DNA from: Euglena gracilis
Taxonomy: Eukaryota; Euglenida; Euglenophyceae; Euglenales
Reading direction: 5' to 3'
Assembly: GCA_039621445.1 (NCBI GenBank)
Contig: CP154956.1
Location: 12,151,443-12,215,442 of the forward strand
Length of the DNA stretch: 64,000 nt
Shown: positions 10,770 through 21,582 of the stretch, piece by piece
How positions within the stretch are numbered: position 1 is the stretch's first letter
How the letters are laid out: each line of letters opens with the position of its first letter
Notes under the pieces: generated by a model
Databases searched by the model: none
Seen by the model: only the letters and a program-made list of their open reading frames with translations
Told to the model about the DNA's origin: nothing
Position numbers and translations under genes: made by a program

Positions 10770-13045
10770 CTACTCCAGGCCCGAACCGGCCGAATAGCCG
10801 GCTATGGGCCTTTTAGAGGTATAAACTGATTTCAACGTGCGCACCGCCATGCGGGCCTCGTCGAAATCGGTATCCGTGGTCTCATCCCCCTCCCTGCCCG
10901 AAGCCGGGGTGTCATCCTCCAAACAAGATATCTTGAAACCGACTTTATGGCGGTTGGAGGAGTGACCCTTGTCACCGCGATTCATACCGCGATGACGTTG
11001 GCCAGGGCGGGGAGAACGAGAACGCGGACATTTAGATGAGTGGTGATCACTCGATCCACAAAGCGAACACCGAGATTTGTGTCGCGAATCTGGATAACGG
11101 GGGGATCGGTTTCCCCATTTCCCGTCAAACCGTCGTGGTGACCGGGTATCCCGTCGACCATGACCGGTGTATCGGGGTTTTCCCGATGAGGATCGCGAAG
11201 AAGATGATCCGCTTCGCGAACGCGATCGCGATGTCTCGCGATGAGAATCACGCTTCTTGGCCGGGGCACCGGGTGACCTACCCCGAGGGGTACCGTGTTT
11301 CCGCTCATCGCGGAACGGGATCCGGGGGCTAATACCACCGGAACGGGGACCCGATGACCGTGAATTGCCCGATTGGCGTGAAAACGCGGAGGAACCCGAA
11401 CCTCGTGATGAGGTCGAGCCTCGCGGACTCTGCATACGCTTTCGCGCTTCAGGTTTAGGACATTCCCGAGACATATGTCCCGATTTGTTGCACAAAAAGC
11501 ACACTTTATCCGTGGCTTGGTCCGAAGAACGCGGGTATCGCGTTTTCGATCCCGTGGTGGGTGAAGCGGGTGAAACCGGTGATTTTTGCAATGCGTTCAC
11601 CGAACCAGCCGGTAATCCAGCGGTTGGGTGTGCGGTATACGCGGATTGAATCTGACCAAGAAGCTGTGATAGCTTCAATTGCTTGGAAACATAGTTCCAG
11701 CGTTGGTCAAGAGTCATTGCATTACCCGCCAACTCCTCACGATGGATATCCTTGATGAGGCTAGGCGTGAAATGCATGAGAACAGCGTCAAACTGTTCGC
11801 GCATTTGCTTTTCACTGAGTTCATCCACTTCAGCGGCAAGTCCCAACCATTTGGCATACCAAAGGTCAATGGACTTCCACTTGCGATCGGGTGGGGCGCA
11901 TTGCCGCCACTTGGTCTCCAGGGTAATCCTAGCGACCAAACTTGAACTGGTGGAAGCGTATTGCTCCACCAGGTCATCAAAGGAAACGCGGTAGCGAATC
12001 ACGAGTTGTCGCGCGCGCTCCTTCTCATCCCTAGGGAGGCAATCGATGAATTCCATCTTGATCACCTCCGGGTTTGTGTCCTGGGTTGGCCCTTTCAATG
12101 CCCAGTAGTACTCCCAGTCCCGGAAAAACTGTCTCCACGTGGTTAGGTCACTGTCCCACTGGGGTTTCACCTTATTCGCGATTGCGATGGTGCCCTTGAA
12201 GTCTTTCTGAAAAACCCGTTGGCCCTCGGTGGTATTCCGTGGATTCGGGCCCGGGTACGCTCGAGCACCAAGCGTATCCTTTCCGGATTCTTGTCGGAAT
12301 CGCGAAATTTCTGGTGAAGGTGAATCCTGGTACCGGAAATCCGGTCGCAAACCCTGTTGGTCACCCGTAATAGGGAGACTCTCCGGTGTGGGGGTATGTC
12401 GCGCATGCAACATGTGACCCACTCCCGGTGTACGGGTTTGGCTCATTCCACGCACAAGCATGGAATGATGGATTTCTTGGTGGAGACTTGGCGGAATCGC
12501 CATGTTTTCCGCGAATTCGGTTCCCGTAATGGGAGATTTATCCGAAAAATGGGTTTGGGTTGTGGACAAGGCCAATGGTGGCACAATTCGCGGAATCGCG
12601 TATTGTGACACTCGGGACACGGGTGGTGATGGTGCATGTGCACCCAGAGCCGGGTTATGAAAACGCGACTCTGGAACATTTGGCGCATCTTCGGCAATGC
12701 ATACTGCCGAATTGCGGTGTGAAACCCGCTGTTGGTTGGACACATTATCCAAACCCACAGACAAGTCATGCACACTTTGCTTCAAATGCTCAACGAGTTG
12801 GAGTTGGCGGTCAACTTCATCCTCCAAAGCGCGAATACGCTTGCGGTAACGGGAAAAGTCATCCAAGTGCGGAATCCTTTCGGAAATTCCGGTAACATCT
12901 TGGACAAGTTTCCCGTGAGACTTATCCAATAATTGGAGTTGTCCCATTGATGCTTTTACAGCATTTGAGAGAATCAACAAAGGTGATGTTACATTGGTTG
13001 GTGTGGTGGTGGGTGCAACCGGTGCAGGGTTATCCGACAACACGG
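10770..13045 (-). pseudogene. Ty3/gypsy-like gag with two CCHC zinc knuckles, 5' truncated
   Basis: Order from the N-terminus: a coiled-coil stretch (about 12760-12900), a capsid-like helical region (WRQFFRDWEYYWALKG near 12120 through LDQRWNYVSKQLKLSQLLGQ near 11670), then a basic Arg/Ser-rich nucleocapsid. The two knuckles are CFLCNKSGHMSREC (about 11465-11510) and CSLCGSSDHHSSKC (about 11030-11075), both CX2CX4HX4C. The natural start is lost: at 13045 the reading runs into the terminal module of another element, which supplies an artificial N-terminus. The stop at 10770 is followed by the protease frame. Confidence 0.85.
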
Positions 13046-13529
13046 TGTGAGTCAGGGGTGCTGAGTGCCCAAAACAACTTAACCTAACTGCCCAGCCTGA
13101 TGACTCTGCAGCTAGGATTAGGCAAATCTTATTAGGAATTATTAGCATTGCTGACCCTATCTGTTTGCACAGGGCTCTGTCTCTGTCACTGTTTTTGTCT
13201 GTTTGAAGTTCAAGAATTGAATTATCTTGGTGGCAATTATCATTCTTACCTGGACATTACGTGGTGAATTACATTGGTGCTGGTTTTGGAATTGCTGAAT
13301 TGCTTGTATTGTGCTGTTGGTCTTGTGGATTTTTTATCAAAGGAAAGGTGTGAGCCACCCAACTCACCTGTTTTCACCAAAAAGACCAACCAAAACAAAA
13401 GAAAATGCAATTTTTAAAACGGGCCGCGAGGGGAATTGAAAACACATTGGGCAGGGTTAAAGATCCTACGCAACGGGGTGCCGGCCCCGAGGAACTGGAA
13501 ACTCGAGGGCGGGCACCACGGTTACAACA
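13046..13529 (+). repeat. terminal module of the methyltransferase element, copy 1
   Basis: A 484-bp module begins TGTGAGTCAGGGGTGCTGAG. It recurs at 21583-22066 (same strand) and 29229-29706 (inverted). It covers an untranslated stretch and the first codons of the gag-like ORF starting at 13405. All three copies begin at the same base, so 13046 is a true element terminus. It starts with TG like an LTR, but it contains the ORF start, which a plain LTR would not. Confidence 0.8.
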
Positions 13530-15041
13530 TGGTAGCAGAGGTAGACTGCCCAATTTTGATTCCCCTCCAACATGCGGCTACGAACAACAAGCTGAAAAAC
13601 GACCAGAAACTGAAAAAACTGACGCTGACATGCCAGCTGCCGAAACCGCCATCGCTAGGGTGGTGGAGCCGGCGGAGGGCAACTCAGCCATGTACCAAAC
13701 TCTGGATGTGCCAGCTGCCTTAACCGCCATCGCTAGGGTGGTGGAGCAGGCGGATGGTTTCCCAGTCATTAACCAAACACTGGAAATGCCAGCTGCCTCA
13801 ACCGCCATCGCTAGGGTGGTGGGGCCGGCAGATGGCGTTGCCACCATGTACCAATCACTGGACAGCAACAGGTGGACAGAAACTGAACAAAACGGCACAG
13901 ACATTACAGTGCCACGGACATGCAATGACAGCCCACGTGTCATTGCCATGGTGCACATGGACCAGGACGACACAGAACAGACCGGTCCAGCACCAGATTA
14001 CACAGAACTGGACGAAAACAACGAACCATACTTTGACGAACAGGTGTTTGCACCACAAAACTGGTACCAATTACCAGAAACGGACACTCAGAACGACCAA
14101 AGCTGGCAAACTGCAACAGCACAGCAACCAGGAACCCAGAGTTTTGCACTGGTGGCGGTACGACAGAGCCCGGAACAACCAGACCGCCTCCAGGGTGAAA
14201 CTGAAACTTCGTACCAGGAACCATCGTACAGCTCGTACGAGATTCCACAGCCGGAACCACAGAACCAGAACACTGACTGGGACTGGTGGTCGAACTTTGC
14301 GTACGAAACTGGACAGCTGACCCAGGAATTTTAACAGTTCAGACGCAAAACTGAACGGACGAATCAGCAAACGGCAGAAACTCTGCAGCAGCTGCAACAA
14401 ACAACGACGGAGTGGGTCAGCGAACTGCACGCCACATTGAACAGACAGGGTGAAGCACTCATGACAGAAATAAACGGCAGACACGAAGAACTGACAACAG
14501 TGCTGGCAACAACCCAAGCAAACATGGAACTGGTGACAGTGAACCAGAACAGGCTGTACCAGGAACATTTCAACGAAATGTCACAGCAGATCACAGAAAT
14601 CAGGGAAATGTCTGGCTCACTGGGTGAAAAACTCAGGGAATTTCACAGTTTTCTGCAGATGGCAGGTGGAAACGCACAGAACCAGGGTGAACATCTGGTT
14701 GGTTTACTACACCGACAGCGAGAAAACGAAAAAACAACTGCAGAACTGCAACAGAGATTGGCTGTGGCAGAAGAACGGGTCGCAGGAATCACAGGCGGAG
14801 TCCAACGGTGAACAGCAAAGTGGACGAAACTGTGGCAACAGTGTCCAGAAAGGTTGAAAACCTCAGAGGCGAAATCAGCAGTGTGGTGGAAAAAATTCAG
14901 AAGGACATGGGCAGCGAAATGGGAAATCTGGCAGGACGGGTTCAGCAGCAGGAAACAAAAACGGCAACAACTATCCAAAACTGTGATTACCTGCACAAAA
15001 AACTGGTCGAACTGCAGAAAATCCCAGATCAGCAGCGGTAG
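13405..15041 (+). pseudogene. N-terminal part of the gag-like polyprotein (three lesions)
   Basis: The start ATG at 13405 is conserved in the copy at 21942. Three imperfect 26-residue repeats follow (about 13630-13863; core PAALTAIARVVEQADG), then acidic Gln/Thr-rich sequence and long coiled-coil segments. Compared with the inverted copy (24412-26205) this copy has a TAA at 14332 where the other has CAA, a one-base deletion near 14808, and a TAG at 15039 where the other has CAG. Apart from these the frame leads straight into 15084-17762. A structural, self-associating particle protein is the likely role. Confidence 0.8.
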
Positions 15042-15083
15042 ATTACACAGCTGAACGAGGAAATCGGCAGACTGAAACGACAG

Positions 15084-17762
15084 GTGGAAACTCTAACCTC
15101 CAACGAAGAAAAACACAAACAACGCACTGAACGCCTGAACCTGGAGGTCGGCAACCTGGGTCACAGGGTGGACGAGACAGCCCAAACGACTCAAAAACTG
15201 CTGGGTGAACTACAAAAAGGGACCATTAAAACGGGAACACATGCCACATCTGAACATGCCAAATGGCTGGAAATGACATCTGCCATTGGCTCAATGACAA
15301 CCAGGGTCGGTCAACTGGAAGCAAAACTGGCTGGTCTCACAGCAAAAACTGCAGAACGGGAAACACATGACAACGGCATTTGGCAGCATTTACATTCTCT
15401 GACCACGGAACTGCAAACACAGCAGAAACGGTGGACAGAACAGCTGGTGACCCTGGACAGAAAACTCAGTACAGTGATAAAAACGACTGAAAACCTGACC
15501 GAAAAACTGGAAAGGCAAAACACCCAGCAAATCACAACCCCCAGCCCTAGCCTGGCTGAAATACCCAAACTTTTTGAAAATCTTTGCATTTCCTCTCGCC
15601 CAGCCTGCACAGGGGCCTTCGGGCCAGAGTCAGGGGCCAGCCCCCTGGCCAGTGGGCCTCCCTCGAGGACCCAGGCTGGACAGCCAGGGGCAGCCACAAC
15701 GGCCCAACGGACTGAACAACCCCCCCAGGGGGCAGACAGGGCCGCGGGCCAACGGGGATCGGGGACCCCACAACCCCAGAACCAGCCCCCGGCAGCCCTG
15801 AGGGGCCAGCCCGCAGGAAACCAAGGGACGGGGACCCCAGAACCCCAGGCCTGTCAAACGGGGACGGGGACCCCACAACCCCTGACAGGTATGTTCAGCC
15901 AGAGCAGCCAGCAGTGGGGGGACGAAACACCACACCCAAAAATGGAAGGAGGAGCTGCAGCACTGGGTACCGTTAACTCGGCTTCCCTGGTGGGGCAGCT
16001 CATCCAGCAAGAACTAAAAACTGCCTTGACACCGTTAATTGCCCAACTGGCTCGACAAACGGAACAACGACCGACTGCAGTGCCGACCAGCCCAGCTCTT
16101 TCGACAAACCCGACAAGCCCAGTGCCACAGTCAACGCAACCTCAGCCGACTCAACAGCCAATGACGACGCAACAAAACCCACAGTCCCGGACACGGGGCT
16201 TGTTCATGTGGGCAGACGAAACCGAACACAGTCAGAACACAGTCACAACAACCTGGGTGGGACCCCAGATGGGGTCTACCCAAACTGCCATCCACCACAT
16301 AGGAGAGGAAACAGTGGTGGCACCCGTGGCAACGGCCCCGGCAGCATCCTTCGGGCTGCTGCTGGGTCCAGTGGGCGCGGCAATGACCAAAGACATGGTA
16401 AGACCAACACTGCAGGGGAATTTCGCAGATTTTGCCGTGAAATTTCCAATGTACCTGCAACGTGTGTCAGCCGGTCAGGGGTCCCTGACCGACGACCTGA
16501 AACTGTCACTGCTGGAGGGCAGCCTGGACAGTGCCAGCAAACTGGAACTACAACGCAGACAGGAACGCGGTGAGAAAATAAAATACCAGGAATTTTGGAA
16601 CTGGATGTGCCAGAAATACGGTGGAGACACACAATCAGCCATCAAAGACGAACTGAAAAACCTGAGACCAAAAACGGAAGGAAAACTGACACTGGAAGCG
16701 TGGAGGGAGTTTGAGGCCCATTTCAAACTCCTCTACAGCAGGCTGGAAAATCCATCAGAGGAAGACGCTTACAACCTGGTGGCTGAAAAAATGCCTGAAA
16801 CGCAACGCAGAAGCTGCATCAGGGAACAGGACCGCAGAAATCAGGACAGACCGACACTGAAACTGAAGGGGGTCACGAACATTACAACCGTCCCAGATGC
16901 AACAACGGAAGACGTTCGTGACCTGGTGGCAGCAACGGTGGGCACAGGTGAGAATTTTCAGGTGGCACGAGACGGACAAAACTTCAGGATCCAACTGCAC
17001 AGCAGCAGAGCTGCTGAACTGCTCCTGATGAAAAACGGTTCAACGCTGCTGACTGGACACAAGCCACAATTCACACAGGTACAGGCCAAACTGACTCTGG
17101 ACGAACTGTTCCAACGGGTGGAAACCGAACTCAGGTGCCAACAACAGTCAGACTCCCTGGGTAGGGGGTACAACGGCTGGCAGAACCAACCTCGTGAAAA
17201 CAGATCACGGTCGATGGACCGCAGGGGTTACGTCAGGGAAGTCAAGGAGGAGGAGAAAACAAAATCCAGAAGTCGGACACCACCTTCCAGATCCCGACCC
17301 AACTCCCCTGGACCTCGAACCCCAACACCTGAAAAACCCAGACCCCCTTCTCCACGCCAGCAGGTGCCCATGGCAGTTTCAGAACAGCCTGGCCAGGGAC
17401 GGTACACCAACTGGTCAGACTGGGGACAAAACGACTGGGGCAAAGGCAAAGGAAAGGGGAAAGGTCAAAACTGGGGTTCAACCCAAAACTGGAACCAGAA
17501 CCAGAACTGGAATCAGAATTACGGCAAAGGCCACGATTCAGGAAAGGGATACAACTCTGGGAAAGGATACGAGTCTGGGAAGGGGAGCGGGAAAGGAAAA
17601 GGCAAAGGGCAGCCACAGCCACAGCCAGCAGCAACGAAAACTGAACCACAGCCGCAGCAAACCAATTCACAGGAGCCAGCCAACCAGCCACAGGGACAGC
17701 CAAAGGCAGAAGCATCTTCCAGCAATCGCTGGCAGCCAGTTCAAAACGCAGAACGGAAGTGA
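15084..17762 (+). CDS. gag-like polyprotein, main open part (892 codons)
   Basis: Residues 1-160 are coiled coil; about 165-300 are Pro/Gln/Gly-rich with duplicated GTGTPQPQ-type blocks. About 440-690 form a helical capsid-like region (FADFAVKFPMYLQRV, LKLSLLEGSLDSASKLEL, FWNWMCQKYGGD, WREFEAHFKLLYSRL), resembling retrotransposon gag in length and pattern. The tail (about 700-880) is Arg/Ser/Pro-rich and then Gly-Lys/Asn-Trp repeats (GKGKGKGQNWG), likely RNA binding, with no CCHC knuckle. The first residue given is only a reopening of the frame after the TAG at 15039. It ends at TGA 17760-17762, after which the same frame continues into the methyltransferase region. Confidence 0.75.
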   Translation: METLTSNEEKHKQRTERLNLEVGNLGHRVDETAQTTQKLLGELQKGTIKTGTHATSEHAKWLEMTSAIGSMTTRVGQLEAKLAGLTAKTAERETHDNGIWQHLHSLTTELQTQQKRWTEQLVTLDRKLSTVIKTTENLTEKLERQNTQQITTPSPSLAEIPKLFENLCISSRPACTGAFGPESGASPLASGPPSRTQAGQPGAATTAQRTEQPPQGADRAAGQRGSGTPQPQNQPPAALRGQPAGNQGTGTPEPQACQTGTGTPQPLTGMFSQSSQQWGDETPHPKMEGGAAALGTVNSASLVGQLIQQELKTALTPLIAQLARQTEQRPTAVPTSPALSTNPTSPVPQSTQPQPTQQPMTTQQNPQSRTRGLFMWADETEHSQNTVTTTWVGPQMGSTQTAIHHIGEETVVAPVATAPAASFGLLLGPVGAAMTKDMVRPTLQGNFADFAVKFPMYLQRVSAGQGSLTDDLKLSLLEGSLDSASKLELQRRQERGEKIKYQEFWNWMCQKYGGDTQSAIKDELKNLRPKTEGKLTLEAWREFEAHFKLLYSRLENPSEEDAYNLVAEKMPETQRRSCIREQDRRNQDRPTLKLKGVTNITTVPDATTEDVRDLVAATVGTGENFQVARDGQNFRIQLHSSRAAELLLMKNGSTLLTGHKPQFTQVQAKLTLDELFQRVETELRCQQQSDSLGRGYNGWQNQPRENRSRSMDRRGYVREVKEEEKTKSRSRTPPSRSRPNSPGPRTPTPEKPRPPSPRQQVPMAVSEQPGQGRYTNWSDWGQNDWGKGKGKGKGQNWGSTQNWNQNQNWNQNYGKGHDSGKGYNSGKGYESGKGSGKGKGKGQPQPQPAATKTEPQPQQTNSQEPANQPQGQPKAEASSSNRWQPVQNAERK

Positions 17763-18269
17763 AGGGGCTGCGGCTTGAGGGTAGGGGACGAGAGGGGCGA
17801 CTCTCTACAGACACAACCGAAACAACAAAACAAAACAAGGGAACCAGGTCCAGAGCCGCAGCGGTCATACACACTGGGTAAGGGAGGTAAGAAAAAACCC
17901 CAAAAGAAAAACATCCTGACAAAAAAACGACTCCACAGCCCAGAACCGAATAGGGAACAGGTCAGCTGCAGGTTCGGCAGAGCAGCTTCACGGTGGGTGT
18001 CTGAAAACTACCACGTGAAGGAAGAAAAAATGACAGAAATTCTCTCACACTTCGGGGTCCAGCCCCAGCTGGACGCCTTTGCAACGGGAAAAAACAAAAG
18101 ATTCCCGCAGTGATGGGGATCTGGCAGCCATGAGGGCACAGACACGTTTGAAAAAGACTGGCACGGAGAACTGCTGTGGATGAACCTACCATTCAGCAAA
18201 ATTTCACAGGTGGTGAGAAAAATTCAAACAGACGAGGCCCATGCACTCCTCATGGTACCCAGATGGGTT
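17763..18269 (+). pseudogene. N6-adenine (Dam-like) methyltransferase-like domain
   Basis: In frame with the preceding gag, a basic linker is followed by FGVQPQLDAFATGKNKRFPQ, an in-frame TGA (18111-18113), then GTDTFEKDWHGELLWMNLPF and VVRKI...LLMVPRW. The pattern LDAxA - N-K/R-xP - DW - WxNPPY is that of phage Dam-type DNA N6-adenine methyltransferases, which also occur in DIRS-type retroelements. Here the catalytic-type tetrapeptide reads NLPF instead of NPPY or DPPY, and a Trp codon is probably replaced by TGA, so activity is doubtful. The assignment rests on motif recognition only. Confidence 0.55.
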
Positions 18270-19538
18270 CACAGAAAATGGTACGGAGAAATCAAAAAAC
18301 TGACAGTGATGTCAATGTTCATCCCAGCGGGAACAAAACTGTTCGGACAGGGTGACAAGAACTGCAGGAATACACCGTGGCCTGTGGAAGTGTTTTTGGT
18401 ATGCGGACACAAAACACGGTGCAAGTACCTACCAGGTTTCCACAAACACTTCACCCCCCTACATCCGACATCCAAGGTGAGGTTCGGCACAGCCCACGAG
18501 TACCCGCCAGTGGAGGACGAGGTGGAGGGTGGTGAACAAAAAACCGACTTGGGGACAGAAAAACCACAGAAACACATCAGAAAACTGCAGGAGGCAGCCA
18601 CAGCGACACCAGAACGGGCCACAGCAGAAAAACCAAAACCAAAAATGCTGGACCTGTTCTGTGGAACAAAATCGGTCAGCAAGGTGTATGAAAAAATGGG
18701 TTTCCAGGTGGTGACGGTGGATTCAGACCCCAGGTGGAAAGCGGATTACCAGGTGGACGTGCTGGACTGGGATTTCAGAAAACATTTCAAACCTGGCGAA
18801 TTCCACACGGTGGTGTGTGGGGTTCCCTGCACAGAATTCAGCATTGCCCTGACGACAAGACCCAGAAACCTGGAAAAGGGAGACAGCCTTGCAAAGAAAG
18901 CCCTGGAAATTGTGGAATTTCTGCAGCCGCAGAAATGGTGGTTGGAAAACCCAAGGTACGGATACCTGGGAAAACGAGATTACATGAAACCGTACCCGTA
19001 CATTGACGTGGATTACTGTCAATACACAGACTGGGGCTACAAAAAACCAACACGAATCTGGGGCAGCCCTGACATCCTGCAGGTACCAGCCAAACGGTGT
19101 GACGGGAAAACGTGCAAGAACCTGGACCCAAACGGTGGTGGTCACCTGGTGAAACTCAGCAACAAACACAACATTCCAGCCTTCAAAAAATTCAGGATCC
19201 CAGAACAACTGATTCAGGACCTGGCGGGGTTCCACGAACGGCTACGGCAAACCAGCCAAGCCCAGGCCGCGCAGCAACAACCGCTGCAGCAGCCCAGCCC
19301 TGCCCAGACTGCACGACAAAACATGCTCTCACAGCCCAGCCCAGAACTGACAGGTCAACAGCCAAACCCAGATTCAACGGACAAAACAGAACCAGACCAA
19401 AACATTCGACTTCCAAAACGACTGTGTGAACCGGTGTCCAAACTTCTGCTGGGGCAGGTCACCCTACCACCCACACCAACCTCGACCAGCCCCCTTCACC
19501 ATCCCCACCATACTACCCCCACCCCTACGTGCCCTTGA
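18180..19538 (+). CDS. C5-cytosine DNA methyltransferase-like domain of a retroelement
   Basis: Residues 156-182 (LDLFCGTKSVSKVYEKMGFQ then VDSD) match motif I, the SAM-binding loop of C5-cytosine methyltransferases. GVPCTEFS at 214-221 is motif IV with the Pro-Cys pair expected to attack cytosine. WWLENP at 253-258 corresponds to motif VI. The later GYKKPTRIWGS resembles the motif VIII neighbourhood. The first ~30 residues complete the Dam-like segment; the last ~100 are Gln/Pro-rich. It ends at a TGA after which the frame stays open to 20057. Retroelement capture of cytosine methyltransferases is known in other eukaryotes, such as dinoflagellates and charophytes. The target and activity here are unknown. 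Confidence 0.75.
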   Translation: MNLPFSKISQVVRKIQTDEAHALLMVPRWVHRKWYGEIKKLTVMSMFIPAGTKLFGQGDKNCRNTPWPVEVFLVCGHKTRCKYLPGFHKHFTPLHPTSKVRFGTAHEYPPVEDEVEGGEQKTDLGTEKPQKHIRKLQEAATATPERATAEKPKPKMLDLFCGTKSVSKVYEKMGFQVVTVDSDPRWKADYQVDVLDWDFRKHFKPGEFHTVVCGVPCTEFSIALTTRPRNLEKGDSLAKKALEIVEFLQPQKWWLENPRYGYLGKRDYMKPYPYIDVDYCQYTDWGYKKPTRIWGSPDILQVPAKRCDGKTCKNLDPNGGGHLVKLSNKHNIPAFKKFRIPEQLIQDLAGFHERLRQTSQAQAAQQQPLQQPSPAQTARQNMLSQPSPELTGQQPNPDSTDKTEPDQNIRLPKRLCEPVSKLLLGQVTLPPTPTSTSPLHHPHHTTPTPTCP

Positions 19539-20057
19539 GGCCCAACTTCCTTCCCCTCTATGCCTCCGAACTTCAACACCAACGCAAACGAGGCCACCCC
19601 CACCACCATACCGCCCCCCACCGCCATACCAACCCCCACAACAACCCTCACCTCAACCCCCTCACAAGCCCCCACAGAAACCCCCACAGCGGAGCCCCAG
19701 CCCGAACCCCCCACAGCCGGAGCCACCGAGCCCTCCGCGGCGGCGGAGACGCTCAGTTTGCTCCAGCCCGGGCAGTTTCCGGGGGGTATCGCTGCCCCTG
19801 GACAGCCCCCCAGCAACACCCCCCCACAGTCCGCGACCCCCCTCACCGCAGCCCAAGCCCCCCACCGAAGACAACCTCCCCAAGAAACTGTGGTGGGTAG
19901 CGGAGTTGCTGCACCGGTAACGGGTGAACCTCCCCTCCCCGCAAGGCGCGGGTGCCCCCACGGGCCCCGCCTGTATACCCAGAGCCTTGCGGTGGGACCC
20001 GAAAACAACCTGAAAGAGACTTCACGACCGAACTTCCGAGCTGATTTACAACCCTGA
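19539..20057 (+). CDS. Pro/Thr-rich continuation of the same frame
   Basis: After the TGA at 19536 the same reading frame stays open for about 170 codons of Pro/Thr/Ala/Gln-rich sequence and ends at another TGA. There is no domain. It is either a readthrough tail or, more simply, low-T sequence in which stop codons are rare. Confidence 0.35.
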   Translation, partial: GPTSFPSMPPNFNTNANEATPTTIPPPTAIPTPTTTLTSTPSQAPTETPTAEPQPEPPTAGATEPSAAAETLSLLQPGQFPGGIAAPGQPPSNTPPQSATPLTAAQAPHRRQPPQETVVGSGVAAPVTGEPPLPARRGCPHGPRLYTQSLAVGPENNLKETSRPNFRADLQP

Positions 20058-21582
20058 CCGAATACTCAAGCTGCACACCCAAGTCCGACATGAACCTGTA
20101 CACCACTGACAAAACCTGCCTGACTGAAAACGACAAAACGGGCCTGGGCAGCCCCCTGGCCAGCCCACCTGAACCTGAACCGCTGGCCAGCTCAACTCGA
20201 CCCAGCCCAACTGTCCCTTCCAAGACCCGATCCGACCCGATTTGACTGACCTCAAGTGCCTCTCTTCAACCAATCAATCCATTCTTCATTTCTCCATCGT
20301 TGTTGTTCTGGGTTGGGACCCCCCCCGTGGAGAACGAACCTTCACCCCTGAACTTGGCCAGCCTACCTGTAAAACAAAAAACAACAAAACACAGCCCCCA
20401 ACCCCAACCGTGGCAGCCAGCCAAAACTGGGCAAACGGTGGAAGGGGAACCTGACTTTGACCCAAAAACGCAGACCTGGCCGACCCCGGGCCACCGGCCT
20501 GGGGGGGGGGGGGGGCGGGGACCCTCCTCAGCACCTGACCTCGCACAAACCAGCCTACCCCCAGAAAAACATCAAAAATACAAAAAAAAACCATTGTCCC
20601 TGACCCAGCCTGATTTTTAACCGAAACCCAGCCTGCACCTGATTTTTATTAAAATTCGTCCCCGGCCGGAGCCTGACCGCTTGGCCTGGGGGGGGGGGCT
20701 GGAAGGCCCCAGCTGGACCCACCCCCCACCGAACGGACACCAACCCCAGACAGCGAATTGGCTAACCGAACAGAAAACGGCTGTCTAGGACCCTGACCGT
20801 GACAAAACAACTCACCTGACCTGGGAATAAGAATTTCCTGAAAATTTTAACCGTGGCTGGCGCTTGGTTCACAACGACGCCTGCCCCCCCCCCCCAACGA
20901 CAAACAGCCCTAGGCGGGCTGGGGGGGGGACAACACACCCGGATTTGTGTGGGGGGATGCTCAATAGAGCTGGGGGTATACCTTGACTGGAGTGCATACT
21001 CCTCTTGTGACAATTCATGTGAAGTGCTTCTCAAAGAACCAATCAATTCTTGGTAATCAACGAGTGTGTTGATGCTTGAGCTCTGCATATTTTTATTTGC
21101 AGAAACAAACACAAGCAAACCCAAAAAGGTAAGCAAAGGAACAAACTTAGAAGGATGTGGCAGCGTATACTGCCCAGAGCCTCCTGAAGCTCGTACCTGT
21201 GCTTAGAAGTTGGCTCCAAACAGCTCGTGGATGCTTTGTAGCCTATAGGCTCAGCACCACTCACTGTTTGAAGTCACCTGTTAAAACAGGGGAGAGAAGG
21301 GGCGTAGGAAAGAAATCTAATCTGCTACCAAGTGTACGCCTTGGTAGTCTTTCTGTTTGTGAAGTATGTGCACCAGACCCCGCACAGACCCAACTGTCAA
21401 AGGAGAACATTTGACTCAGCCCCCCCGGCCATAAAACGAACCTGAACGGCACAGCCCCCTGAGGGGGGGGACCCTGAACCACAACGGTCCCCTCGCTCAC
21501 CCCCTCCTCACAACGAGTGCACTCCGCACCCCTTCCTGTTGGAGTCGTGAAGAGTTGTAAACAACTCCTTCGGGAAGGGGAG
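20058..21582. other. no gene recognised; A/C-rich tail, poly-G/poly-C tracts, junction debris
   Basis: A/C-rich sequence with no open frame of note is punctuated by G or C runs (about 20503, 20690, 20890, 20925). Around 21325-21350 there is a hairpin, CTACCAAG-TGTACGC-CTTGGTAG, also seen three times near 23970-24110. No RT, RNase H or integrase is detectable before the next terminal module at 21583. Confidence 0.5.

Noticed and set aside
2458-13045. Integrase, RNase H or tyrosine recombinase
   Set aside because: Looked for HHCC, D-D-E and R-H-R-Y style patterns in the long minus-strand frames; none recognised.
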